Assembly (NCBI GenBank): GCA_019247755.1
Contig: JAFBAM010000170.1
Location: 1-19,672, forward strand
Origin: Sphingomonas sp.
GTDB lineage: Bacteria > Pseudomonadota > Alphaproteobacteria > Sphingomonadales > Sphingomonadaceae
DNA: 19,672 nt
Reading direction: 5' to 3'
Shown here: positions 5,752 to 12,995 of the stretch, piece after piece
How the letters are laid out: each line of letters starts with the position of its first letter
How positions within the stretch are numbered: the first letter of the stretch is position 1
Notes under the pieces: model-generated
What the model saw: only the letters and a program-made list of their open reading frames with translations
What the model was told of the DNA's origin: nothing
The model's database searches: none
Translations under genes and position numbers: made by a program

Positions 5752-6645
5752 ATGCGCAAATATCTATTTCTCGCGGCGGTTGCCGCGGCCTCCATCGCTT
5801 CGCCGGCAGCGGCGCGCGACGGCAGCCCGTATGCCGGCATCGAACTCGGCGTATGGGGTCCGCAAGACACCTCGCTCGACGTCGATGCAACCTTCCCGGC
5901 AAGCACGGTTCCTGGCCGACCGACCGGCCTTAACAGCTACAGCGATGCCGCAGATGTCCACTATAGCCGCGGATGGGACGGCGACGTTCTCGCCGGATAT
6001 GACTTCGGCATGTTCAGGGTCGAAGGCGAACTCGGCTACAAGCACGCCAAGATCAAGGACCTTGAGATCACCGGCCCGCTGCTGAACGGGATCAACGCCG
6101 CGTTGAATCTGAACCCGGCGCTTACCAATGATACGATCGATTTCGGCGGCCACGCCAACATCTTTTCTGGCATGGTCAACGGCCTGTTCGACTTCGGCGA
6201 CGATGCTGGCTGGCGTGGATACGTCGGCGCAGGCGTGGGCTATGTTCACGTCAAGGAACTCGGCGACAGCGACAGTGGCTGGGCTGCTCAGGGTATCGCG
6301 GGATTCAGCTTGCCCGTCTCTGATCACATCGATCTGGGCCTGAAGTACCGCTACTTCCGCACCGCGAAGATGCATTTCAGCGACAGCATCGACTTTACGT
6401 CCACGCCGATCCCGTATGAGGCACGCGGGCACATCGATTCGCACAGCCTGATGCTGAGCCTGATTTACAACTTCTACACGCCGGCACCGCCGCCGCCTCC
6501 GCCACCGCCCCCTCCGCCTCCTCCGCCGCCTCCTCCGGCGACGCAGACCTGCCCGGATGGCTCGGTGATCGAAGCGACTGCGACCTGCCCGACTCCGCCG
6601 CCTCCTCCTCCGCCGCCACCGCCGGCGCCAGAGCGCGGCCTGTAA
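5752..6645 (+). CDS. Outer-membrane beta-barrel protein with polyproline C-terminal tail
   Basis: A 297-residue exported protein. It has a signal peptide (MRKYLFLAAVAAASIASPAAA) and then a small beta-barrel with alternating aromatic and glycine strands (SPYAGIELGVWG, GWDGDVLAGYDFGMFRVEGELGYK, GWRGYVGAGVGYVHVK, HIDLGLKYRYF), ending in LMLSLIYNFY, typical of a closing OmpA-type strand. After the barrel come 17 consecutive prolines, a short two-cysteine insert (TCPDGSVIEATATC), ten more prolines and APERGL. No peptidoglycan-binding OmpA domain follows: the stop is real and a strong terminator comes 21 bases later. I chose ATG 5752 over 5743 because AAGGGG then lies at normal distance. The role is probably structural or porin-like; a specific function is unknown. 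Confidence 0.85.
   Translation: MRKYLFLAAVAAASIASPAAARDGSPYAGIELGVWGPQDTSLDVDATFPASTVPGRPTGLNSYSDAADVHYSRGWDGDVLAGYDFGMFRVEGELGYKHAKIKDLEITGPLLNGINAALNLNPALTNDTIDFGGHANIFSGMVNGLFDFGDDAGWRGYVGAGVGYVHVKELGDSDSGWAAQGIAGFSLPVSDHIDLGLKYRYFRTAKMHFSDSIDFTSTPIPYEARGHIDSHSLMLSLIYNFYTPAPPPPPPPPPPPPPPPPPATQTCPDGSVIEATATCPTPPPPPPPPPPAPERGL
6487..6624 (+). repeat. Two low-complexity CCN tracts encoding polyproline
   Basis: Codons 6487-6537 encode 17 prolines in a row and 6595-6624 encode ten, with a 57-base spacer encoding the two-cysteine insert. Codons are a mix of CCG, CCT, CCA and CCC, so the repeat is conserved at protein rather than strict DNA level. Triplet slippage would keep the frame. Confidence 0.9.
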
Positions 6646-6666
6646 GTCAGGCGTTCGCTAAAGATC

Positions 6667-6701
6667 GGCCCGGGCGACCTAGTCGCCCGGGCCTTTTCTT
6701 T
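6667..6701 (+). terminator. Intrinsic terminator after the barrel gene
   Basis: GGCCCGGGCGAC (6667-6678), CTA loop, GTCGCCCGGGCC (6682-6693): a perfect 12-bp stem followed by TTTTCTTT. It insulates the barrel gene from the aminopeptidase gene. Confidence 0.95.
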
Positions 6702-6808
6702 GAACGACCGTTTTCTGTCTTCAAACGGCGTTCATCCGCGTTGTGCATCGGGGTTTACGAACGTTAGCACCGCGGCGACTCTTGCATCGTCGCACCTCGA
6801 GGAATTTC

Positions 6809-9475
6809 ATGAAAATCGCCGTTGCCCTTCTCGCGTCCGCCGCGCTTGCCACTCTCGACCCTGCTTCCCTTCCCGCGCAGGCCCGTCCGGCCGACACGGT
6901 CGATCCGAGCCTCCCCACCCAACTGCCGCGCACCGCCATTCCGCATCACTATGCGCTGACCGTGACACCGCACGCCGAGCGGCTGACGTTTGACGGCAAG
7001 CTCGCCATCGATCTCGAAGTCGTGAAGCCGACGCGCGAGCTAGTGCTCAATGCGGCCGACTTGAAATTCGATTCGGTCTCGCTTCGCTCGGCGGCCGGTG
7101 GCGCTGCTCTCACTGGCCAGGTCGCCACCGACGCCGATGCACAGACTGCGACCTTCACTTTTCCGAAGATGATCGCAGCTGGCTCCTACCGGCTGAACAT
7201 CGCTTACTCAGGCAAGATCAACACCCAGGCCAACGGCCTGTTCGCGCTCGACTACAAGACCAAGGCCGGCAAGGACGGGCGCTCGCTGTTCACGCAGTTC
7301 GAAGCGGCCGACGCGCGCCGCTTTATCCCCAGCTGGGATGAGCCCGATTACAAGGCGACATTCGATTTAACCGCTCGGGTGCCTGCGAACGAAATGGCGG
7401 TCAGCAACATGCCGGCAGCGTCGAGCCGCAACGTCGCTGCCGGACTGAAGGAGGTTCGCTTCCAGATGACCCCGATCATGTCGTCCTACCTCCTGTTCTT
7501 CGCGAGCGGCGATTTCGGCCGAATCAAGAAAGCGGCGGGAGACCGGGAGGTCGGAATCGTGATGTCTCGCGGCAACGAGTCGAAGGCGCAGTTCGCGCTC
7601 GATGCCGAGGCCAAGATCCTGCCCTACTACAACGAGTATTTCGGTACGCCCTACCCGCTTCCCAAGCTCGATAACGTGGCTGGGCCCGGGCAGTCGCAGT
7701 TCTTTGGAGCGATGGAGAATTGGGGCGCCATTTTCACCTTCGAATATGCGCTGCTCAACGACCCCGCGATCACGACCGAGGCCGGACGCCAGGACATCTT
7801 CGCGGTCGAAGCCCATGAAATGGCGCACCAGTGGTTCGGCGACCTCGTCACCATGGCGTGGTGGGACGACCTCTGGCTCAACGAGGGCTTCGCTAGTTGG
7901 ATGGAGAACAAGACAACCGGTCATTTTCATCCGGACTGGGGTGCGGACATCGACCGCGTCGGCTCGCGCGAGGCCGCCATGGGTCTGGACTCGCTCAACT
8001 CGACCCACCCCGTCGTCCAGCAGGTTCGTACGGTCGAACAAGCCAACCAGGCATTCGACACCATCGCTTATGAGAAGGGCCAGTCCGTCATCTCGATGCT
8101 GGAAGATTTCGCGGGACCGGACGTCTGGCGCGAAGGCATCCGTCGCTACATCGCAGCACACAAGTATCAGAACACGCGTACGACTGATCTCTGGAGCGCG
8201 GTTGAGGCCGCCGGCGCCAAGGGTTTGACCACCGTCGCGACAGACTTCACGACGCAACCGGGCATTCCGCTCATCACGGTGGGCCAGTCGCAGTGTGTGA
8301 ACGGCAATACGTCAGTCACGCTGACCCAGGGCCAATTCTCCGCTGACAGGCCTCAGGAAGTGGCGGCCGATCCGCAGTCCTGGCACGTGCCTGTCAAGGC
8401 AAGCGCCGGCGCCGCGACCGCGCAGATGCTGACAAATGGCCGGGTGACTAAGGTCACGGTCCCGGGTTGCGGGCCGCTGCTGATCAATCCTGGCCAGTAT
8501 GGCTACTACCGGACGCTCTACACCCCACAGCAGGTCCAGACGCTTGCGCAACGCCTACCGCAGCTCTCCGGCATGGATCAGTACGGGCTGATCTCGAACG
8601 GCCTCGCGCTGTCACTCACAGGCTACCAGCCGATGCAGCCGGGTCTGGATCTCCTGAACGCCATGCCGGCCAATGGCAGCGCCAAGGTCATTCAGCGCAC
8701 CGTCGGCCGCTGGGACGATATCTACGATCGTCTCGCCGGCGATAACGCCGCTCAGGCGTCAATCGCGGCGCGCATTGTGCGCGACTACGGACCTCGGCTC
8801 CGGGCGCTCGGCTTCACCCCGCGCGCTGGCGAACCGGCGGTCGATGCAATTCTTCGGCCAACACTGATCGGCACGCTCGGTAAGTATCGGGATCCAACCG
8901 TGTTATCCGAGGCTTCACGGCTGTTCGGGGCGTGGAAGACCAACCCCGACGCAATCCCGGGATCGCTGAAGTCCACCTGGCTGTCGGTCATTGCGCGAAA
9001 TGCCGATGGGGCAACCTGGGACGCCATCCATGAGCGCGCCAAGGCGACCGCAGGAACGGTCGAGCGGACCTCGCTCTACCAGCTCCTGGGCCGCTCCAAG
9101 GACGAGGCGCTTGCCCGCCGCGCGCTCGATCTCGCGTTGACCAACGAACCAGGCAAGACCGTAAGCTCGGGCATGATCACCGCCGTCGCAGGGCAACATC
9201 CGCGCCTCGCTATCGATTTCGTCCTGTCCCACCTGGCCCAGGTCAATGAGCTGATCGACATCTCGGGACGTTCGCGGTTTATGCAGCGGCTTGCTGCGGC
9301 GAGCCGGGATGCGTCGCTGATTCCCGTTTTGGAAAGCTATGCGAACGCGAATCTCGCGGCGACCGACCGCAAGCCGATCCAGCAGGCGGTCGATCGGATT
9401 CGGTATGAGTCGACGCAGGCCGGGCGCATCCGGACGGAGACTGCGGCGTGGCTGGCGGCGCACCCTACGGGTTGA
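6809..9475 (+). CDS. Exported M1 family zinc aminopeptidase
   Basis: An 888-residue metallopeptidase that removes N-terminal amino acids from peptides. The exopeptidase motif GAMENWG begins at residue 300. The zinc site is HEMAH at 336-340, followed after 18 residues by Glu359 in WLNEGFASW, giving the HExxH-x18-E set. A downstream conserved tyrosine (TIAYEKGQSV) fits the transition-state Tyr. The C-terminal half is an ERAP1-C-like helical domain. The N-terminus has a signal peptide (MKIAVALLASAALAT, cleavage near AQA), and a Cys pair (QCVNG, PGCGP) suits a disulfide, so a periplasmic or cell-surface location is inferred. I chose ATG 6809, preceded by GAGGAA, instead of an in-frame ATG at 6743 that would bury the signal. 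It has no terminator; its last codon and stop overlap the rplJ promoter. Confidence 0.95.
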   Translation: MKIAVALLASAALATLDPASLPAQARPADTVDPSLPTQLPRTAIPHHYALTVTPHAERLTFDGKLAIDLEVVKPTRELVLNAADLKFDSVSLRSAAGGAALTGQVATDADAQTATFTFPKMIAAGSYRLNIAYSGKINTQANGLFALDYKTKAGKDGRSLFTQFEAADARRFIPSWDEPDYKATFDLTARVPANEMAVSNMPAASSRNVAAGLKEVRFQMTPIMSSYLLFFASGDFGRIKKAAGDREVGIVMSRGNESKAQFALDAEAKILPYYNEYFGTPYPLPKLDNVAGPGQSQFFGAMENWGAIFTFEYALLNDPAITTEAGRQDIFAVEAHEMAHQWFGDLVTMAWWDDLWLNEGFASWMENKTTGHFHPDWGADIDRVGSREAAMGLDSLNSTHPVVQQVRTVEQANQAFDTIAYEKGQSVISMLEDFAGPDVWREGIRRYIAAHKYQNTRTTDLWSAVEAAGAKGLTTVATDFTTQPGIPLITVGQSQCVNGNTSVTLTQGQFSADRPQEVAADPQSWHVPVKASAGAATAQMLTNGRVTKVTVPGCGPLLINPGQYGYYRTLYTPQQVQTLAQRLPQLSGMDQYGLISNGLALSLTGYQPMQPGLDLLNAMPANGSAKVIQRTVGRWDDIYDRLAGDNAAQASIAARIVRDYGPRLRALGFTPRAGEPAVDAILRPTLIGTLGKYRDPTVLSEASRLFGAWKTNPDAIPGSLKSTWLSVIARNADGATWDAIHERAKATAGTVERTSLYQLLGRSKDEALARRALDLALTNEPGKTVSSGMITAVAGQHPRLAIDFVLSHLAQVNELIDISGRSRFMQRLAAASRDASLIPVLESYANANLAATDRKPIQQAVDRIRYESTQAGRIRTETAAWLAAHPTG

Positions 9476-9499
9476 TTGCGGGCCGTTTTTCGCTATAGG
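9472..9499 (+). promoter_or_regulatory. Probable rplJ-rplL promoter
   Basis: TTGATT (9472-9477) and TATAGG (9494-9499) are 16 bases apart. The -35 overlaps the stop codon of the aminopeptidase gene. Transcription would start near 9506 and give a leader of about 230 bases before rplJ. Confidence 0.6.
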
Positions 9500-9530
9500 C
9501 GCGCGCTCGCATCGCTTCGGCGGTGCACTC

Positions 9531-9582
9531 GTCCGAGACAGCTGCTGAGGTTCGCCTCTTAATCTGCAGCCTAGACGGGGAC
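9531..9582 (+). promoter_or_regulatory. L10-type ribosomal protein leader (autoregulatory RNA) upstream of rplJ
   Basis: GTCC (9531-9534) can pair with GGAC (9579-9582). Inside lie GAGACA, the stem GCTGC/GCAGC (9541-9545, 9566-9570), a GAGG-TTCG-CCTC hairpin (9547-9558), an unpaired TTAATCT and then CTAGACGG. The GAGACAGC, TTAATCTGC and AGAC segments in this order match what I recall of bacterial L10 leaders, the sites bound by the L10-(L7/L12) complex to repress rplJ translation. The family assignment is from pattern memory. It is 154 bases from the rplJ start. Confidence 0.6.
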
Positions 9583-9595
9583 AGGAATCTTTCGG

Positions 9596-9610
9596 AGCGG
9601 CATTGCCGCT
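9596..9610 (+). other. Hairpin in the rplJ leader
   Basis: AGCGGC (9596-9601), loop ATT, GCCGCT (9605-9610): a 6-bp perfect stem just downstream of the L10-type core. It is part of the structured leader; no separate role is assigned. Confidence 0.4.
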
Positions 9611-9666
9611 TCGTCGTGCGTTGCGCTTGGCGCGGCGCCATCGATCCCCACCCCACGGACACGAGC

Positions 9667-9719
9667 GCCTGAGGTTCGCCTCGGGCATTTGTTGAAGCTC
9701 GTTCGGCGCAAGCCGGACG
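9667..9719 (+). promoter_or_regulatory. Tandem tetraloop hairpins just before rplJ
   Basis: The first is an 8-bp stem with a TTCG loop, 9667-9674 with 9679-9686, containing a second exact copy (9669-9682) of the 14-base CTGAGGTTCGCCTC found at 9545-9558. The second is an 8-bp stem with a GCAA loop, CGTTCGGC (9700-9707) with GCCGGACG (9712-9719), ending 16 bases before the rplJ ATG. They are well placed to affect ribosome loading. Confidence 0.5.
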
Positions 9720-9735
9720 AATATTTGGAGTTGGC

Positions 9736-10248
9736 ATGGATCGTTCGCAAAAAGCCGATCTGGTCGACGAGCTGAAGCAGGTCTTCAACGAGACGAGCGT
9801 GGTGGTCATCACCCGCAATCTCGGTCTCTCCGTGGCGCAGTCCACGGAGCTGCGTCTGAAGATGCGCGATGCCGGCGCCCAGTTCAAAGTTGCGAAGAAC
9901 CGACTTGCCCTGATTGCGCTCGAGGACACGCGCTACAAGCCGATCGGCGACCTTCTTAAGGGTCCGACCGCGCTTGCGACGTCCGGAGACCCCGTCGCGG
10001 CGGCCAAGGTGGCCGTCGACTTCGCCAAAACGACCGACAAGTTCGAGATCGTCGGCGGCGCGATGGGCGACACGGTACTCGACGTGAACGGGATCAAGGC
10101 GCTGGCCGAGCTTCCCTCGCTCGATCAACTGCGCGCGACCATCGTGGGCCTCATCCAAGCGCCCGCGACCAAGATCGCCCGCACGATCAATGAGCCGGGT
10201 GCCCAGCTGGCACGGGTCTTCGGCGCTTACGCGGCTCAAGCCGCCTAA
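9736..10248 (+). CDS. rplJ: 50S ribosomal protein L10
   Basis: L10 is the stalk base protein: its N-terminal part binds 23S rRNA next to L11 and its C-terminal helix holds L7/L12 dimers. The 170-residue length is normal. Recognisable features are MDRSQKADLVDELKQVFNET, the RNA-binding VVVITRNLGLSVAQSTELR and FKVAKNRLA, and the C-terminal helix LARVFGAYAAQ. The ribosome site is GGAG at about eight bases from the ATG. It forms a two-gene unit with rplL (60 bases apart) and is preceded by a long structured leader with the form of an L10 autoregulatory site. Unlike in most bacteria it is not next to rplA; the barrel and aminopeptidase genes lie between. Confidence 0.98.
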   Translation: MDRSQKADLVDELKQVFNETSVVVITRNLGLSVAQSTELRLKMRDAGAQFKVAKNRLALIALEDTRYKPIGDLLKGPTALATSGDPVAAAKVAVDFAKTTDKFEIVGGAMGDTVLDVNGIKALAELPSLDQLRATIVGLIQAPATKIARTINEPGAQLARVFGAYAAQAA

Positions 10249-10308
10249 GCGAAACCTCTTTCATCAACGCACGACAACACGGGCCAACGGCCCACCAAGG
10301 AGTATCAA

Positions 10309-10692
10309 ATGGCTGACATTGCTAAGCTGGTCGACCAGCTTTCCGAACTGACCGTCCTCGAGGCCGCGGATCTCGCCAAGGCTCTCGAAGAGAAGTGGGG
10401 CGTCTCGGCCGCGGCTGCGGTCGCGGTTGCCGGCCCGGCCGCCGGCGGCGGCGGTGCGGCTGCTCCGGCTGCCGAAGAGAAGACCGAGTTCGACGTCATT
10501 CTCACCGGCGACGGCGGCAAGAAGATCAACGTGATCAAGGAAGTCCGCGCCATCACCGGCCTGGGCCTCGGCGAAGCCAAGGCGCTCGTCGAAGGCGCCC
10601 CGAAGGCCGTCAAGGAAGGCGTCAACAAGGACGAAGCCGAGAAGATCAAGAAGCAGATCGAGGATGCCGGCGGCACCGTCGAGCTCAAGTAA
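10309..10692 (+). CDS. rplL: 50S ribosomal protein L7/L12
   Basis: L7/L12 is the multicopy stalk protein that recruits and activates the translational GTPases. The 127-residue sequence has the N-terminal dimerisation and L10-binding part (ADIAKLVDQLSELTVLEAAD), an Ala/Gly/Pro-rich hinge at about residues 35-57, and the globular C-terminal domain (KTEFDVILTGDGGKKINVIK through EDAGGTVELK), including the GLGLGEAKALVEGAP surface that contacts elongation factors. The AAGGAG site is strong and well spaced, fitting its high copy number relative to L10. A terminator follows 28 bases after the stop, so rpoB is not read from the rplJL promoter without read-through. Confidence 0.99.
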   Translation: MADIAKLVDQLSELTVLEAADLAKALEEKWGVSAAAAVAVAGPAAGGGGAAAPAAEEKTEFDVILTGDGGKKINVIKEVRAITGLGLGEAKALVEGAPKAVKEGVNKDEAEKIKKQIEDAGGTVELK

Positions 10693-10720
10693 GCTTCTGA
10701 AGCTTCTAAGCTAAATCGAA

Positions 10721-10747
10721 GGGGCGGCTCGTTGGGCCGCCCCTTTT
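10721..10747 (+). terminator. Intrinsic terminator after rplL
   Basis: GGGGCGGC (10721-10728), seven-base loop, GCCGCCCC (10736-10743), then TTTTCGTT: a perfect 8-bp stem. In many bacteria an attenuator lies between rplL and rpoB. Here the hairpin looks like a full terminator, and rpoB is 6.6 kb away. Confidence 0.9.
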
Positions 10748-10804
10748 CGTTGTGGTTTGCAGAGGTGGTGGTTACACCCGCCTCACGCGCTGGGTGGCGC
10801 GACG

Positions 10805-10823
10805 GGAACGCATCAGGCGTTCC
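10805..10823 (+). other. Leader hairpin before the hydroxylase gene
   Basis: GGAACGC (10805-10811), ATCAG loop, GCGTTCC (10817-10823): a perfect 7-bp stem ending just before the AGGGGAT ribosome site (10826-10832). It may influence translation. The presumed promoter is TTGTGG (10750-10755), 17 bases, TACACC (10773-10778), a weak match. Confidence 0.35.
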
Positions 10824-10839
10824 GCAGGGGATTTGAGCA

Positions 10840-11814
10840 ATGCGCATTGGCCGACCTCTCTTGAGGCTTCCGATCCGCTTTTGTGCCGATACGCTTGCGC
10901 GTGAGGTCGAAGCGCTGCCGCGCGAGGCGTGGATGGCGCATCCGCAGCAGTTCGACGGCAATTCCTCCGTTCCGATGATTAGCCCCGGCGGCGCGAATAT
11001 CCACCAGGCGGTCGGGCCCATGGCACCAACGGAATGGCTGCGACGTTGCCCTTACATCCTCGAGATCATGCAGGCGCTCGATTCCACTTGGGGCCGTAGT
11101 CGCCTCATGGGCCTGGATCCGGGCGCCGAGGTGCCCGAGCACGTCGACATCAACTATTACTGGCGCACGCACCTTCGGATCCACATTCCCGTCATCACCA
11201 ACCCGGATGTGGCCTTCACCTGTGCTGGCGAGACCATCCACATGCCTTCGGGCGAGTGTTGGATCCTCGACTCTTTCTATCGCCATTCCGTTGTGAATCG
11301 GGGGAGCGAGACCCGTGTTCACCTCGTACTCGATACGGTCGGAAGCGGACCGCTGTGGGACCTGATGGAATCCGCGCGAAACGACGCTGCAGAGGACGCT
11401 TTTTTGGCGCCGGGAACGGCACCTCGACGAACGCTCGACTTCGAGCAGGTCAACGCGCCAGTCGTCATGTCGCCGTGGGAGATGAAGACCCACATTGCCT
11501 ACATCGCCGAATGGACCGACGACGGGCCAGAGTTGCAGCAGGTGCTGCGGATCCTCGACCGCTTCGTGATGGCCTGGAGCGGGACCTGGGCACGCCATGC
11601 GGTGTCGGAGCCGGGGCTCCCACTTTACGTCCAGCACCTCACTGAAGTCCGCAACGCGCTCGCCAACGCCGGCGTTTCGGAGGTCAGGATGCGCAATGGT
11701 CGTCCTCTTCTGACTTCGGTCGAGCAGTTCATCCTCGCCAACGCGATTGCGCCTGCAGTCATGCAGAGAATACCCGGGGCCGCGCAGGCACCCCAATTCC
11801 GCCGAAGGGCATGA
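10840..11814 (+). CDS. Aspartyl/asparaginyl beta-hydroxylase family dioxygenase with C-terminal extension
   Basis: A 324-residue protein whose residues about 30-170 fit the Asp/Asn beta-hydroxylase fold, an Fe(II)/2-oxoglutarate dioxygenase that hydroxylates side chains or lipids. The iron ligands are visible as HVD (His101, Asp103) and His149 in FYRHS, with Arg159 in TRVHLVLD suited to bind 2-oxoglutarate. Conserved fillers such as PGAEVPEH, RTHLRIHIPV and MPSGECWILD support the call. Residues 190-324 form an extension I do not recognise (VVMSPWEMKTHIAYIAEW, LLTSVEQFILAN). There is no signal peptide or membrane helix, so it is cytoplasmic. AGGGGAT precedes the start. Its stop overlaps the start of the sulfotransferase gene by four bases, implying coupled translation and linked chemistry. 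The substrate (peptide, amino acid or lipid) is unknown. Confidence 0.88.
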   Translation: MRIGRPLLRLPIRFCADTLAREVEALPREAWMAHPQQFDGNSSVPMISPGGANIHQAVGPMAPTEWLRRCPYILEIMQALDSTWGRSRLMGLDPGAEVPEHVDINYYWRTHLRIHIPVITNPDVAFTCAGETIHMPSGECWILDSFYRHSVVNRGSETRVHLVLDTVGSGPLWDLMESARNDAAEDAFLAPGTAPRRTLDFEQVNAPVVMSPWEMKTHIAYIAEWTDDGPELQQVLRILDRFVMAWSGTWARHAVSEPGLPLYVQHLTEVRNALANAGVSEVRMRNGRPLLTSVEQFILANAIAPAVMQRIPGAAQAPQFRRRA

Positions 11815-12659
11815 TCAGCCAATCGTCGCGCGACAAAATCGTCCGCCCAATCTTCATTGTCAGCACGCCACGGTCAGGTTCGACCCTTCTCTTCGAGACG
11901 ATGGTGGCTGCGCCGGACCTGTTCAGCACCGGCCGGGAAAGCCATGGGCGGATTGAACGCGTCGCTGACTTTCACCCTGGCAAGCGGGGATGGTCATCGA
12001 ACCGGCTGACTGCTGATGACGCATCCGATGCCGCTGTCGAGACCATGGCCCAGCTGTTCTATGAAGGCCTTGCAGATCGCGACGGCAAGCTGGCTGCGGG
12101 CCCCGTGCGCATGCTCGAGAAGACGCCGAAGAACGCGCTCCGCGTGCCCTTCTTCGCCGCGGCCTGGCCGGATTCGATCTTCGTCTATCTGTACCGCGAC
12201 CCGCGTCAGTCGCTGAGCAGCATGATCGAGGCGTGGGCGTCTGGGCGTTTCCGAACCTATCCGATGCTGCCGGGATGGAGCGGTTATCCCTGGTCGCTAT
12301 TGCTGGTGCCCGGATGGCGCCAGATGATTGGAAAGCCTTTGCCGGAGGTCGTCGCTCACCAATGGGCGATCACCACAAACCTGATGCTCGCCGATCTCGA
12401 GGCGCTGCCCGCAGAGCGTGTGCGCACCATCTGGCAGGATGACCTACTCGCGAATCCGCAGGTGGCGGTGGAGAAACTTGCGCGTTCGCTCGACCTCGAC
12501 TGGGATCGGCAATTGGGACTGAAATTACCCTTGTCGAAAACGACCGTCTCACGACCGGACCCCGAGAAATGGCGTCAGCTGGCGCACCTGATTGAACCGG
12601 TTATGCCGATCGTTGAGTCCGCGGATGCCCGGGCCCGAGCTTTCCTCGAACGCTTCTAA
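11811..12659 (+). CDS. Sulfotransferase family protein
   Basis: A 282-residue cytoplasmic enzyme of the PAPS-dependent sulfotransferase superfamily. The 5'-phosphosulfate loop is STPRSGSTLLFETM (residues 18-31), and the 3'-phosphate site is the strand-helix YLYRDPRQSLSSM (126-138), with Arg129 and a downstream serine. LEKTPKNALR (102-111) is typical of the Sulfotransfer_3-like group. It would move sulfate from PAPS to a hydroxyl or amine on a small molecule, lipid or peptide. Start and stop overlap with the hydroxylase upstream (ATGA at 11811-11814), so a two-step hydroxylation then sulfation of one substrate is a reasonable inference. Its TAA stop shares bases with the TAG of the convergent dioxygenase gene. 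No terminator is seen between them. Confidence 0.9.
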   Translation: MISQSSRDKIVRPIFIVSTPRSGSTLLFETMVAAPDLFSTGRESHGRIERVADFHPGKRGWSSNRLTADDASDAAVETMAQLFYEGLADRDGKLAAGPVRMLEKTPKNALRVPFFAAAWPDSIFVYLYRDPRQSLSSMIEAWASGRFRTYPMLPGWSGYPWSLLLVPGWRQMIGKPLPEVVAHQWAITTNLMLADLEALPAERVRTIWQDDLLANPQVAVEKLARSLDLDWDRQLGLKLPLSKTTVSRPDPEKWRQLAHLIEPVMPIVESADARARAFLERF

Positions 12660-12979
12660 TTGAAGATCGAGAGGTCGAGCGGCTCGCTTTCTCCGAGCCA
12701 GATCACGTGCTGTGTATGGTCGGCGAGATCGTCCCCCGTGTTCGCGTGGGCGAAGATGGTCAGGCCGTCGCGGTTCAGCACCAGCCACTGCGCGACCTCT
12801 CCGAATTGAGCGGTCGGTACGGTCAGCTGACAACTGCCGCGTGGGTGAGGCCCGACGGGTCGCACGTGATAATGGCCTTCCGGGACATCGAACCTTGCGT
12901 GTGCTGCAGCGCCGAGCGCCTTCGCCTGCTCGACCTGCTCGGGATCGAAATAGATGTGCGCATGAAAATCGCGGATCAT
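12656..12979 (-). CDS. DOPA 4,5-dioxygenase family protein
   Basis: A 107-residue single-domain protein of the DOPA 4,5-dioxygenase family, related to extradiol enzymes that open catechol rings (DOPA to a seco-DOPA product in betalain-type pathways). Visible features are FHAHIYFD at residues 5-12, HYHVRPVGPHPRG at about 36-48, and FAHANTGDDLADHT near residue 80, which supply the conserved histidines. Length is normal for bacterial members. The natural substrate of these bacterial proteins is often unknown. It is the third gene of the minus-strand operon, 16 bases after the hydrolase, with AAGGG before the start. Its TAG stop overlaps the stop of the convergent sulfotransferase gene. Confidence 0.85.
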   Translation of the reverse strand: MIRDFHAHIYFDPEQVEQAKALGAAAHARFDVPEGHYHVRPVGPHPRGSCQLTVPTAQFGEVAQWLVLNRDGLTIFAHANTGDDLADHTQHVIWLGESEPLDLSIFN

Positions 12980-12995
12980 GCCCTTGGCAATGCGC

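Noticed and set aside
5752..6645. The barrel gene as a frameshifted OmpA gene
   Set aside because: A strong terminator begins 21 bases after the stop and no OmpA-like coding remains in any frame, so the short tail appears to be the natural end.
10691..10705. Perfect palindrome AAGCTTC-T-GAAGCTT at the rplL stop
   Set aside because: It is short, has no T-run and is followed by the real terminator at 10721; it is likely chance.
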